A DNA stretch of 64,000 bases from Pipra filicauda (lineage: Eukaryota > Chordata > Aves > Passeriformes > Pipridae): NCBI RefSeq assembly GCF_003945595.2, contig NW_024104528.1, positions 186,001 through 250,000 on the forward strand. Direction: 5' to 3'. Below, one piece after another: positions 1-9,900 of this stretch (position 1 is the stretch's first letter; each line of letters starts with the position of its first letter). Both the position numbers and the translations under genes were made by a program. The notes beneath the pieces are model-generated. The model did not search any database and was not told the DNA's origin. It saw nothing but the letters and a program-made list of their open reading frames with translations.

Positions 1-686
1 ACTTCATTTGGTTCGTTGATGTGGTGGTAACAGAACTATTTTTAGGTATAATCCTTCAAACAGAACATGACTTCTCCTTTCTGATTAGTACAAAGCTGGC
101 TGCTAGTCAAAGGATAATTATTTCCCAACACATCACCTAACACACACCAGCAAACAAAACACTCATTATTTGAGCTATCCAATATTAACTGTTGTTTAGC
201 AGTTAACATTTTCTCGACAGCTTTAAACAGGACTAATTGCTCCAGCTTCATTAGCAGAGGTCATTTACTGTTGGTAACAATACTTTTCTGGAGATAGTCC
301 CTGGATGAGATTAGATTATCAGGTCAAATTCTGCTCCCGGTGGCAATGATGCCTGACCGCATTTGGCCTCACGAAAGTCTGCTCTTTCAGTTCGTAGCTT
401 CCCAATTTCCAGCCCTGCAGCTGATATATTACATAAAGGAAGTAAATGCACTCCACCAGACGGGAAATTACAATAAATTAGGAAAGCGTGCGGCACAAGA
501 AAGGTTGGCAAAATAGCCATTTAAAAGTTATTAATAAAACCACAACCTCAGATAGGGTTTAGAGAAAAAAAAAATAAACCTGATAAAGAAGTTGTCCTTA
601 TAGTTGAAAACACGTCAGCAAAGAGGGAAAGCAGTGTTTGGAGAAGAACCAGTGTGGCCTGCATCACAAACACCCAGCTGATGCTA
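1..686. other. Intergenic sequence, nothing recognised
   Basis: A+T-rich sequence downstream of ADRB1 without a convincing frame, repeat family or RNA gene. Confidence 0.6.
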
Positions 687-1427
687 TCAAATGCTGCATC
701 TGCTACAGGCATGGTTCAGATCATAAGCCACTTTTTTTGCACATAGTTTCATGCTGATTGGAGCTACAGCCAGTGGATGCTGAGGGTTGCAGTCTTCAAG
801 TGCAGCAAATTTGCAGGAGGGTTTCTGTGCAGCTCTCACAAGTGGGGAGTCCTTCTGCAGGGCCTTCAATAGCCTGCTGCACGTCTGAAACAGCCTCAAC
901 TTTCCTGAGCACACGGAAAACTGAATCCAGGCTTTCAATCCAACATATTCCCATTTAAACATGTGGAGTGAAGCAGCCTTCTTTTCAGAAGTGCTGAGCA
1001 AACACTGCTTAGAGTGAGGCCGGCGCCTTTGAGAATCAGTCATCTTCCATATGGAAGTCTCAGGCATCCTTGCCAAATAATTTTGGTCCTGGCAGCCGCA
1101 GGACATTTTCTCTGAGTGGATTTCTGGTTTACCTGTGTCTCCCTTCCCTGCAGGCCTGTGGCTCTTTGCTGTTACTTTCCTGCCCATGTACGTGTGCAGC
1201 CACATGCCTACCACCTATACTTTCTGACTTGCAGCTCCAAGTGCTAATCCATGTCTGGTTTTTGTCAGAAAAAAATATTCATCGTGAGCATTTGACTCAT
1301 TGCCTCCAGAGTATTTCAGCTGCCCCACAACACTTTTCAGAGTATCCTTCTTCTCTGCAGAGAACAGCCTGTTCTGAGCATGATCCACAGCAAACTGCTC
1401 GCCAGCAGCCTCCAGTTCCTCGCACAC
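687..1427 (-). pseudogene. Unrecognised 247-codon frame broken by one TAG; possible decayed gene
   Basis: One minus-strand frame stays open from 1427 down to 687 except for a single TAG at 1217-1215. The upstream part (about 70 codons) has a protein-like composition with runs such as CEELEAAGEQFAVDHAQNR. A further open frame continues upstream to 1506 in a different phase, as a frameshift would produce. I do not recognise the family, and no clear splice sites or polyadenylation signal tie it together. Overlapping plus-strand frames (1070-1549 and 1380-1778) show that the local composition, about 50% G+C, is poor in stops, so chance remains possible. The tentative label 'pseudogene' rests only on the frame structure. 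Confidence 0.25.
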
Positions 1428-1429
1428 GT

Positions 1430-3660
1430 GTGTGCCATATGTCCTGCTCTGTCCGCACCGTTACTGTGCCACTGCTTGTCTCACGCCGTGCAAGATGGAC
1501 TGGCATCCACCATCTGGGCTGCCAGGTGGATTACCTTAGCTGTCCATGAAGACACTCAATGTGTCAGCCTCCAGACTCTTCCAGCAGGTCCTCAGCTGGC
1601 AGAAATTCAACAGCAGACAAATCCTGACCGCCTTGCTGACAAAGCTGGCCCTTCTGAGGCCAATGGACTAAATTCATCCTACCTCAATGCCATTTCACTT
1701 GTCCAGGGGAAGCATCACCCAACACAGCTATTTGGCTGGAGAAGCCGAGCAAGTTATGGCCATAAATTTCTCACCTAAGTCAGACCCTTTTGAGGCAAAA
1801 TTTTCACCACTTTTTGAAGTCCAAGAACATAAGCGTTTGGGCGGTTAAAATTAAATATGTGAACTGATTTATGAGATGAAGAGCCAAGTCCATTAGATTG
1901 CCCTGCTCCATGCAGTAGGCACTGCGCTTCCCCAGGATCTGCCACCCTGCTAAGGATTAGGGCTTGGCAGCCACTGCAGCTCCCCGCTGGGCACTGGGGC
2001 CGGATCCTGTCCTGCTCTACCCAGCAGGAAGAGACCTGGTCCTGCCCTGGCTTGCTGCGATCCCCAAGGCACACAGGGAGGGCAGTGCTGCCTCCCCATC
2101 CTGTCCCAACCCCAACATGCACAGCCAACATCTCCCTGCAATCACTGGCATGAGACATCGCCATCCGGTGCGCCCTTCTGATCCTGTTGTATTTGCTGTA
2201 ATCACAGATAAAAACAGATTTTAAAAAAACCCCAAAACATCTGGTGGCAAAGCCCACTTCCCTTAGCTCCTGATCTGATGTCAACCCAGCATTTCAAGAA
2301 CCCCATTTCACTATTGTCAAGGGAGACACCATTAACTGCAACTCACATCAAACCCCAGTAACATCAATGGAAAAGTATTATTTACTTTTCTGGTCCCTTT
2401 ATTTTGTCTTTTCATAAAAAGCATAACTTTTTTTTCCCCATGGAAATACAACATTAGAAATCGCAAAGGACAAATTCCTTAACTTTGAAAACAAAAAGAA
2501 TGAACAAATGGTTTCCAAAACAAACCATTAGCCACCACCCTAAAGAACTCGCTTTGGGAAGTGCTCTTCCTGGGAGCTGATTTTTAATTAAACTATGCTT
2601 CTGAGTTTTATAAAGCTAAAAGTGGCTTCACTTTTATTCTGCACTAGGTTTTTTGTTGCTCTATCTGTCATGTATTCATTTCAGTAATGAAAAACTTTAT
2701 GAAACCACAAGGATACAGCGTATTTTCATAAAGCAATAAAGGAAGACACTCTTTTGAACTAGCGACACAAATCTGCAGCACTTCTGTTCACTGTACCTCC
2801 TAACTTGGATCATTCAGTTATCATGATCTGGCCCCCAAGGAGTATGTGACTGTCGGCAGTGCGCTGCATATGACCTTTAGCTTTATCATCTACCAACCAG
2901 GTACTTTAATTTCACTCAGTGACACAGAAGAGGTTTCTTCAGTGTTTAAGTTTGTCCCAGAGTCCAATCCTGCTCCAGTTATGCTTCTTCCATTCCCTCA
3001 AAGGGCAGCTCCTTTATTACAATAGGAAGGAACCAAAGCCTGGACTCCTCTGACCAGCTCCCTGGCTGCCATCTCCCCTTACAGGGTATGAGCCCGCCCT
3101 GGTACTCATTGGGCAGGGGTCTCACCCAACTTCCTCACTCAGCACCAGGACCCATCCCACTGGACACACATCACCCACATCACTTGGGCAGGATCAGGCA
3201 CGAGGTGGACCTACTTGTGGGGTGGCATGTAATGCATATGGAGATTTCTTTCTACTCAAGACCATTTCTAGCTTTCAAATTAAACATCCTCTGTAATCTT
3301 AACTATTCTGGTCTCTTGACTCCTGGCCTCATACTCCTAACAAAAAACCCCAAAAAAACCAAACAACAACAACAACAACAAAAAAGAAACCCCCAAAAAA
3401 ACCCAACAAAGAATATATTCCAGAAAGGAATAGTTCGAGAAAATGAGTGTATTCATTATCAGAGTGGAAACACCTTGTCTTTTAGCCACTAATTTTAAGG
3501 GAAGTCACTGGACCTCAGTGCAACAGGAACACAACCTTACTGCATTTCAAACAGGTTTTTTACAACACTGTGTCAGGAAAAGCCATTAGATAGAGTTGTA
3601 TTGGTAATCTGAGCCATCTTTGGAGAAAAACAAATGCTGTTCTTCCCATTATAAGTAGGT
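1430..3660. other. Intergenic sequence downstream of ADRB1
   Basis: A G+C-rich island at about 1900-2180 carries several short overlapping frames without any recognisable product. The rest is A+T-rich. An A- and C-rich low-complexity tract lies at 3343-3412 and is listed separately. Confidence 0.5.
3343..3412. repeat. A/C-rich low-complexity tract with (CAA)n
   Basis: Runs of A broken by CC or CCCC flank a short (AAC)n stretch. It creates the Gln- and Lys-rich part of a spurious plus-strand frame. Confidence 0.85.
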
Positions 3661-3669
3661 ATTGTTTCA

Positions 3670-3991
3670 AAACCTATAGAGACACACTTGCTTGTGCTGC
3701 AATGGTATTTATTGCACATAGACCAATTACTTACACAGTAGTAAATTGCACCAGAGTATAAATATGTTATAAAACACACACAGAGAGGAAAATGGAAATG
3801 ACACACATGTGCTAAAACAACAGCAGATTCACGTGGGCATTTGGAAATAAAAATAATAAAGTCTCTTAAGATATTTTAATTTATAATATGATATATTTAC
3901 AGTACCTTCAAAAAATAATATTAAAAAAGTCACTCTCTCAATAAAACTATAACAGATCAGACAAAACCAGAAATCAGGTTCAGGGTCAGTG
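3670..3991 (-). other. Probable 3' UTR and distal polyadenylation site of spliced ADRB1
   Basis: After the exon 2 stop at 3992 the sense strand is A+T-rich without coding character. The first AATAAA on the minus strand is at 3713-3708 (TTTATT on the plus strand). It is followed about 25-35 bases later by a GU-rich stretch (AAGTGTGTCTCT), the usual arrangement of a polyadenylation site, so cleavage near 3690 is likely. Confidence 0.5.
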
Positions 3992-4158
3992 TTACTCAAA
4001 CCTCCGTTTCCTTTTCAATTTGCGTGTGTGTGTGCAAGTAACATCTTCAAATAACTTTACAACTCTTAACACTGTGCAAGAAGAGGCTTTGCCGACATTT
4101 TTAAAAAAATGTGCAGTAAATTTTTGTTGCCGGGATTCTCCCCCCCTCCCCCGTTCAT
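3992..4158 (-). CDS. ADRB1: ADRB1 exon 2, alternative C-terminal tail (frame apparently disrupted)
   Basis: This is the homologue of the second exon of the turkey beta-1 receptor gene, which encodes an extra cytoplasmic tail. An acceptor (AACAG) precedes an ATG at 4158-4156, the same Lys-Met junction as in turkey. Further on, one frame reads CTVLRVVKLFEDVTCT and ends at TAA 3992-3994, against CTVLRIVKLFEDATCT in turkey as I recall it. However, the phase set by exon 1 (after Lys at 5055) reads instead a 30-residue glycine-rich tail beginning MNGGGGENPG and stops at 4066-4068. The recognisable tail lies in a different frame, reached by adding one base or losing two. The shift could be a real lineage change, a homopolymer error in the GGGGGAGGGGGGG tract (4136-4153), or a different acceptor. 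A second acceptor (TTCTGCAG) exists 20 bases upstream but meets a stop at once. Exon identity is strong; the translated frame is uncertain. Confidence 0.7.
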
Positions 4159-5054
4159 CTGTTATTACAATGAACAAGCTGCAGAAGGCTCCTCGCCCCC
4201 CCCCCCCCCGCCCCTTTTTTCATAAAATCCTATTAGCGGTATGTAAATATGCTGTTTAATATAAACATGGTCCGTTCATTCCCCTGTACAATATGCACAG
4301 TTTGAGGTAGAAGTTTCTCAGCCTGACTGCTATTGTCTGGCCGAAGGAGATAAGCGCAGTAACTCACTGCTTGCTGATGCAGAGGGAACAAGCACAAGAG
4401 TGTGGGTTGGGTTGTTTTACCCCCTTTCAAAATATACCAGTGCTCCTCATTACTCATTATTTTTCCCTGTCGCTACTCTGCGGAAGGGGAGAGCACGGCT
4501 ACTCTGAGCTTAAAACTCATCTTGGCAGCAGATCTCCGTCTCGCCAGCCGTACTCTGTGTCCGGAGCACCTGCAGCACCGACCCTGCGCCTCCCAAAACT
4601 CCAGTGCTCTGGGTGAGGGGATGAACCCCGGGGCGAGGCGGGGGTGGCCGGGACCCCAAATGCAGCCGAATTCAGCCGTCAAAGGCTCGGGTTCAGCCTC
4701 CATCACGGTCCCGGGACAGGCACCCGAGTGCAGGCGCTGCTGCCGCAGCCCCCGTCGACAGCGCGTTTCCTAAAGACAAGGCGGCTGTCCCTGGGACGGG
4801 CTGTTTATTTCCTTTGTTCTCCGGTCAGTGGGTTTCCTGTTTGCTGTAGTTTCGGATGAGGTATGTCGTACACCACTTCACCTGCTTTTATTCCTTAGTA
4901 AACACCCGCACTCTCCCTGCGAAGGCAAGGGATCGTTTTGCTTGGCAATAGCATTACCATCAGGCATCTGCCGGGGATTACTCCTGCGTGTTTCCCTACC
5001 TGCCATTCCCCCCCTGTCCCGGGTCTGACGCGGCCCCCCACGGCCCCCCTATAC
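4159..5054 (-). other. ADRB1: ADRB1 intron, retained in the short isoform
   Basis: The 896-bp interval begins with GTATAG directly after the Lys codon (AAG, 5057-5055) and ends with AACAG at 4159. The donor has the consensus AAG|GTA and its first six bases are also the Val-stop codons of the unspliced form. The acceptor has only a weak pyrimidine tract. A C14 run near 4197-4210 (G on the sense strand) lies close to the 3' end. Two AATAAA hexamers on the sense strand lie inside it (see the separate entry). Confidence 0.75.
4804..4892 (-). terminator. Two intronic AATAAA polyadenylation signals
   Basis: The plus strand reads TTTATT at 4887-4892 and 4804-4809, giving AATAAA twice on the ADRB1 sense strand, about 160 and 240 bases past the ESKV stop codon. 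Use of either would make a short, unspliced ADRB1 transcript. The hexamers are seen directly; their use is inferred. Confidence 0.45.
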
Positions 5055-6332
5055 CTTGGACTCCGAATCGGAGGTTTTGCTATGTCTCTCCTCCAGGCTG
5101 GACTCGCTGCCGCCCCGTGTGCCCCCGTTGTAGTCGGACCAGGTCCCTGCCAGGCTGCGCTCGGGGGAGCCCACGGTGCTGATCAAGCCCCCGGGCAGCC
5201 GGGCCAGCTCCCCGCCGCCGCCGTGCAGCCACCGGTCGGCTTTCCGGCGGCAGCAGAGCAGCCTCTTGAAGGCCTTACGAAAGTCGGGGCTGCGGCAGTA
5301 GATGATGGGGTTGAACGCGGAGTTGGCGTAGCCCAGCCAGTTGAAGAAAACGAAGAGCCAGTCCGGCACCAGGTCCCTGTTGAAGACGTTGACGATGTTC
5401 ACCAGGAAAAACGGGAGCCAGCAGAGGGTGAACACCCCCATGATGATGCCCAAAGTCTTGAGGGCTTTCTGTTCCTTCATGGCCATGATGCGGGAGCTCT
5501 TTCGCTTGCTGGCTCGGCCGTTGCCGAGGATGGGCTGGTGGTGAGGGTGAGCGGGCAGGGGCGTCTGCGGCTGCTCCTGGCTGCCGTAGAACCGGCCCTC
5601 GCACCTATCGATCTTCCTCATCTGCTCCTTGGCCTCTCTGTACACCCGGAGGTACACAAAGATCATGATGAGAAGGGGGATGTAGAAAGAAATGATGGAC
5701 GAGGCGATGGCGTAAGCCCTGTTGGTGACGAAGTCGCAGCAGCCCGGGTCCTGGTAGCACTCCAGCGCCTGGGGGTCCTCGTCCCGCCACCAGTGCATCA
5801 TGATGGGCAAGAAGGAGACCAAGGCAGAGATGGCCCAGACGGTGCAGATGATGCCCTTGGCCCGACCCTTGGTCATGAGGCTCTGGTAGCGGAAAGGTGA
5901 GGTGATGGCTAGGTAGCGGTCGATGGCGATGACGCACAAGGTCTCGATGCTGGCCGTCACACACAGCACGTCCAGGGAGGTCCAGCACTCGCAGAGGAAG
6001 GACCCCCAGAGCCAGGTGCCCCGCACCACCAGCGTGGCCCCGAAGGGCACCACCAGCAGCCCCATCACCAGGTCGGCGCAGGCCAGCGAAGTGATGAACA
6101 GGTTGGTGAGCGTCTGAAGCCGCTGAGTCCTCCCGATGGCCGCGATCACCAGCACGTTCCCGGCCACGATGAGCAGCACCACCAGGGCCATCAGCAGGCT
6201 CATGCCCACAGCCCACTGCTGCGACAGCAGCTCGGCGGCGGGCAGCTGCCTGCTCCCGGGCGGCACCGCCGTCACCCCGGCCACGGAGCGGTTCTGGGGG
6301 CCGCAGTCCGGCGGCAGCCACCCATCGCCCAT
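5049..6332 (-). CDS. ADRB1: Beta-1 adrenergic receptor, exon 1 (complete unspliced isoform, 427 aa)
   Basis: Class A GPCR of the plasma membrane that binds noradrenaline and adrenaline and couples to Gs and adenylyl cyclase. The translation has seven hydrophobic segments and matches the turkey receptor almost throughout. Visible: glycosylation site NRS at 14-16, GN of TM1 (59), amine-binding Asp121, DRY at 138-140, conserved cysteines 114, 192, 198 and 199, TM5 serines 211, 212 and 215, CWLP at 304-307, ligand-contact Asn331, NPIIY at 341-345, palmitoylation-type CC at 360-361, and a basic KRKSS phosphosite in loop 3. The ATG at 6332 is chosen because the next residues ([11 protein letters not shown]) match the turkey start and the context is strong (GCCATGG). 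The frame stays open upstream to 7190, but that part is 5' flank and repeat. The unspliced end is ESKV-stop. Turkey has 483 residues because a second exon is spliced on. Loop 3 is two residues longer than in turkey. Confidence 0.98.
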   Translation of the reverse strand: MGDGWLPPDCGPQNRSVAGVTAVPPGSRQLPAAELLSQQWAVGMSLLMALVVLLIVAGNVLVIAAIGRTQRLQTLTNLFITSLACADLVMGLLVVPFGATLVVRGTWLWGSFLCECWTSLDVLCVTASIETLCVIAIDRYLAITSPFRYQSLMTKGRAKGIICTVWAISALVSFLPIMMHWWRDEDPQALECYQDPGCCDFVTNRAYAIASSIISFYIPLLIMIFVYLRVYREAKEQMRKIDRCEGRFYGSQEQPQTPLPAHPHHQPILGNGRASKRKSSRIMAMKEQKALKTLGIIMGVFTLCWLPFFLVNIVNVFNRDLVPDWLFVFFNWLGYANSAFNPIIYCRSPDFRKAFKRLLCCRRKADRWLHGGGGELARLPGGLISTVGSPERSLAGTWSDYNGGTRGGSESSLEERHSKTSDSESKV

Positions 6333-6632
6333 GGCTGTGCGGGGCGCTCCGGCCGCCGCTCCGCACCGCGCCGCGGGCAGGAAGGCGGCGCCGCCGCCGC
6401 CGCCGCCCCGGGGCTGCCGCATGGCCCCGCTCCGCGCCGCCGGACCGACCGCCCCGCACCGCCCCGGCACCAGCCCCGCACCAATCGGCACCCAGGGGGT
6501 GGAGACGGACCGCCCCGCCCACGCACCGGCGGTATGCCTGCCCGTATGCCTGCCCGTATCCCTGCCCGTATCCCTGACGGCATCCTGTCGGTATCCTCGT
6601 CCGTATCCCTCCTGGACCCCCGTCTTTGCTCT
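6333..6632 (-). promoter_or_regulatory. ADRB1 5' UTR and proximal promoter, CpG-rich
   Basis: The 300 bases before the receptor ATG are very G+C- and CpG-rich and continue the CpG-dense block of the coding exon. A CCAAT pentamer (6481-6485, plus orientation) and a GC box (CCCCGCCC, 6513-6520) lie about 150-190 bases upstream of the start, as in TATA-less receptor promoters. No TATA box is evident. A CCG-repeat tract at about 6393-6410 and an in-frame upstream ATG at 6422 are also present. The transcription start is not defined by the sequence. Confidence 0.6.
6533..6614. repeat. 12-bp minisatellite in the ADRB1 5' flank
   Basis: About seven imperfect copies of a 12-base unit (ATCCCTGCCCGT and variants such as ATGCCTGCCCGT) stand head to tail. 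The copies diverge toward the upstream end of the gene. The array begins just upstream of the GC box. Confidence 0.85.
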
Positions 6633-6639
6633 GGCTACG

Positions 6640-6933
6640 CTCCTGAAAGGAGGTTGTAGCGAGGTGGGTATCGGTCTCTTCTCCCGGGCAACCAGCAGTA
6701 GGACAAGAGGGCACGGTCTTAAGCTGCGCCAGGGGAGGTTTAAACTGGACATTAGGAAGAAGTTCTTCGCAGAAAGAGTGATCGGGCATTGGAACGGGCC
6801 CTGGAGGTGTTTGAGAAGAGACTGGATGTGGCACTTAGTGCCATGGTCTAGTAGACAAGGTGGTGTTGGGTCAAAGGTTGGACTCGATGATCTCAGAGGT
6901 CTTTTCCAGCCTGGTAGATTCTGTGATTCTGTG
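6640..6933 (+). mobile_element. CR1 LINE 3' fragment next to the ADRB1 promoter
   Basis: The segment follows the avian CR1 3' consensus in order: a GAAAGGAGGTTGTAG start, the GGTCTCTTCTCC block, ACTGGACATTAGGAAG, GCATTGGAACGGGC, GACTCGATGATCTCAGAGG, TTTTCCAGCCT, and a terminal ATTCTGTG octamer repeated twice (6918-6933). It is 5'-truncated and has no coding capacity. It ends the CpG-rich block, about 300 bases upstream of the receptor ATG. Confidence 0.95.
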
Positions 6934-9900
6934 CCTGCCCCGCGGCTGCTGGGCACAGACCTTCTCCCCCCTCTTCCCTGGGAAACCCACGCTGTCGTAC
7001 GGCAGCCGCGAGGCAGGCAGGGGATGTGAGCGGGAGCAGAACTGGAGCAGAAGCTGGAGCAGAAGCTCCACCTCTTTACCCCTGTAAAAAGCAAAATGCC
7101 AGATCCCGGCACTATCATCATCATTCTCCACTGAAAAGTAATTGACATCCCCTCCCATGGGATGTCTCCCACCAGGGACAAGCCCCACACTCTCTCGCAA
7201 GCCCCCTGTCACCAGTGCCTCCTTCCCCAGCCTGGGCAACCCCAGAGCCCCATGGAAAACCTTCTGGCTTAAGGGATAATGCTACCAGCTCTGTGCAGAG
7301 AGCTATGGCTTGTCCCCTGCATTTCCCCACCGCGAATCCTCTTTTCCCCATCTCATCCAGCCCTGCCAGATGAAGGTACTGCAAGGTGGGAGTCCCAGCT
7401 CCCCTTTCTGACTTTCCTCCACCTCACTGAACAGTTCTCTCTGGACTTTAAAAAATGCGGGCAGCAGCTTGAGCAAACCACACTAAATCTAGGGACTGCT
7501 CTAAGTATTAGTACTGTTAGTACCATTATTGGTGGTAATGAGCAATAAAGTTCATGAAACATCCCAAGGCTGCAATGCCCAGATAACAGACTCTGATCGA
7601 ATCCCTGCCCGACTCCTATCTAATTCCATGAAACCTGCTGCTAGCAACTAGTTGGATTGGCTTCCCATTTGCTTGCTTGGCCCTCTATTTGGCTCCAAAG
7701 CTGTAAGATTACTCTTGGGTGCATTTAACTGCATTTTACTCCTCTTTAAAACTTCTTAGAATAATGTGGAACGGCCACTGAGTAAATGAGAGCGATGTCC
7801 CCTCTCTCCTGCTTTTTTAATCATCAACATGTCTTACAGCAGCACCAAACATTCCCCACAGCACTCTGGGAGCAATTGGGAGCCATGGTTATTTTCTTTC
7901 CTCTATATATTTATTCTGCTAAGACTGCTCCGCTGTTCCAACTGGACCATAAAAATCCCTTCCAGGCTTAGGCTTGATTTACAAGGTCACAACCTGGGAA
8001 AAAATTATTTATTTATTTACACCCTGTTTATTTAACCCTGACTAAAGGCCACACACCAGCATGGACCTGCTGCTTGGCAAACTATTCCCTCATTTTCCCA
8101 TGGACTTTACTTTGCTCCTCGTCATCTGCTGGACCACAGCATGACCTTCTCTGGCGGGAAGGGCAGGAGGCATGACATCTTCAAGAGCAGAGGGAGACCT
8201 TATGCCAAATGAAAAGCAGAAGGGTTGTGTCTAAGAATATTTGTCCAGGTCTGGTATCTGTAATTCTGATTTTAAAAAATAATAATCTGAAACCAGGTTA
8301 ATGGAGCTGTGGGATAGAAACAATTTTTTCTTTTCTGCATTTAGCTGGAACACTTAAAGTACGAGCCCTGCGGTGCATCATTGAACCAAAGCCTTCACAG
8401 TTGAGATGCTTGGATGTATTTTGTGAATGTGTACAGTTCATTTTAGTGCAAAATCAGCCAGATAAAAATCTGATAAAATCTTAAATACTTTTCCCAAGAT
8501 GACACTGAAGCAGTGTTAGGGATACTCTGTAGCTGTTTTGCTTGCTATTCCTGGAGCATCATCCATCTGTCATCTGTCCAGATCCATTATTGCTGTAGTA
8601 TCTTTATACAGTTAATAAATACCATAAACTAATAAAATGCCAACTCTTTGCCTATCGAGCTGTCCTATGAGATCTCCAGCTGGAGGTCTCTTCCCACTGT
8701 AAGGGAAGATAAGCTTAAAGGTTGGAGAATTAAAGGAAATTACTGGCAAGTACGCAATAAACCAGAAGACACATAATTGTGTGTTGCTTCTCAGTATCTT
8801 TGTTGGTTTAACACGCATCAATCTGGAATGTCAGATCAGAGCTGGAGCCAGAATGTCTTTGGGAAACAATGCATCTCCAAAGGAAAAAATAAGCAAATTT
8901 ACAATTTCTGTACAGAACACCCCTCTGGCCCTTGCACAGCAGAGCAGCCAAATATTCACTGTAGGTTTAACCCCTTTCAGAGTGTTACCTTTTGAAAATC
9001 TCCTTTAACTCAAAATTTCCTTTTTTTTTTTTTCATTTCAGACAGTTCTTTAACATGATTTTAATACCACCCTTTGTTTGCATATTATGTAAGAATGTTA
9101 CGTCAAGAGAAGAGCTTACAGCACTGAAATGGTTTGTTTCTACTTGCTCTCCACATCGCAGTTTTTAATAAGCAATTAATTTATTTTTTCTTTTGGAAGT
9201 CATTAAAAAAAAGAAAAAAGAAAGCCTGAACTCTCAGTAGTTATTAGGAGAGATCAATCTTATATGGCATAGGGTTGACAAGTAGATCTGATAAGAATCA
9301 AAATGTTTTGTATTTGAGGAACCCTGTTGTCATGAGCGGTGAAGCTTCAACACATCAGGAACTGAAGTGTCCTATCTAGGTGTGTTTTTAAACCCAGTCC
9401 TTTGAGATGGTTTGCACAGCTCCCTGCCTGTCTTCTTGCCTCTCCCTGCATGCAAAACGGATTGCAAGATGAGGATCCTATTGAATGGGTATGTTCCTGC
9501 ATTCACAGCACTGCCCTGGGGAATGTCAGCAGCACCAGCAGCGTGGCAGGAGACTGGGAATGGTGCTAGACACTGGGGCCAATCCCTTCCTTCATCATAG
9601 CTGTAGCTAGGGCAGTGCTGGGACCAGTGGATTTGCTGTTGCCAGCTCTGACATGCTGCTGTAGGCCATCCCTGGATCTCCAGGGCTGCTCTGAGCTCTG
9701 TGTGCCAGGTCTTACATAGCCTGTGAGGTTGGTTGGGGAGGGAGGATGTTGGCAGAAGGGTGATGAATGTTTGAAGAAAGATGGTGGGATTAGCAGATGA
9801 GGAGAGTGGTGAGGCAATTTAACTTGTTGAAGACATAATCTCTTAATGTAGTTGGAGGAAGAAGAAATTGTCATGAATGGAGAGAAATAATTTAGATGAA

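Noticed and set aside
4938..5900. 320-codon plus-strand frame
   Set aside because: It is the antisense of the ADRB1 coding exon; G+C-rich coding DNA lacks stops on the other strand. The composition (Ala, Gly, Val, Asp, His) is typical of such shadows.
5605..6834. 409-codon minus-strand frame
   Set aside because: Shifted frame of ADRB1 running into the minisatellite and CR1; no protein character.
6136..7029. 297-codon plus-strand frame
   Set aside because: Antisense of the ADRB1 start and promoter joined to CR1 sequence.
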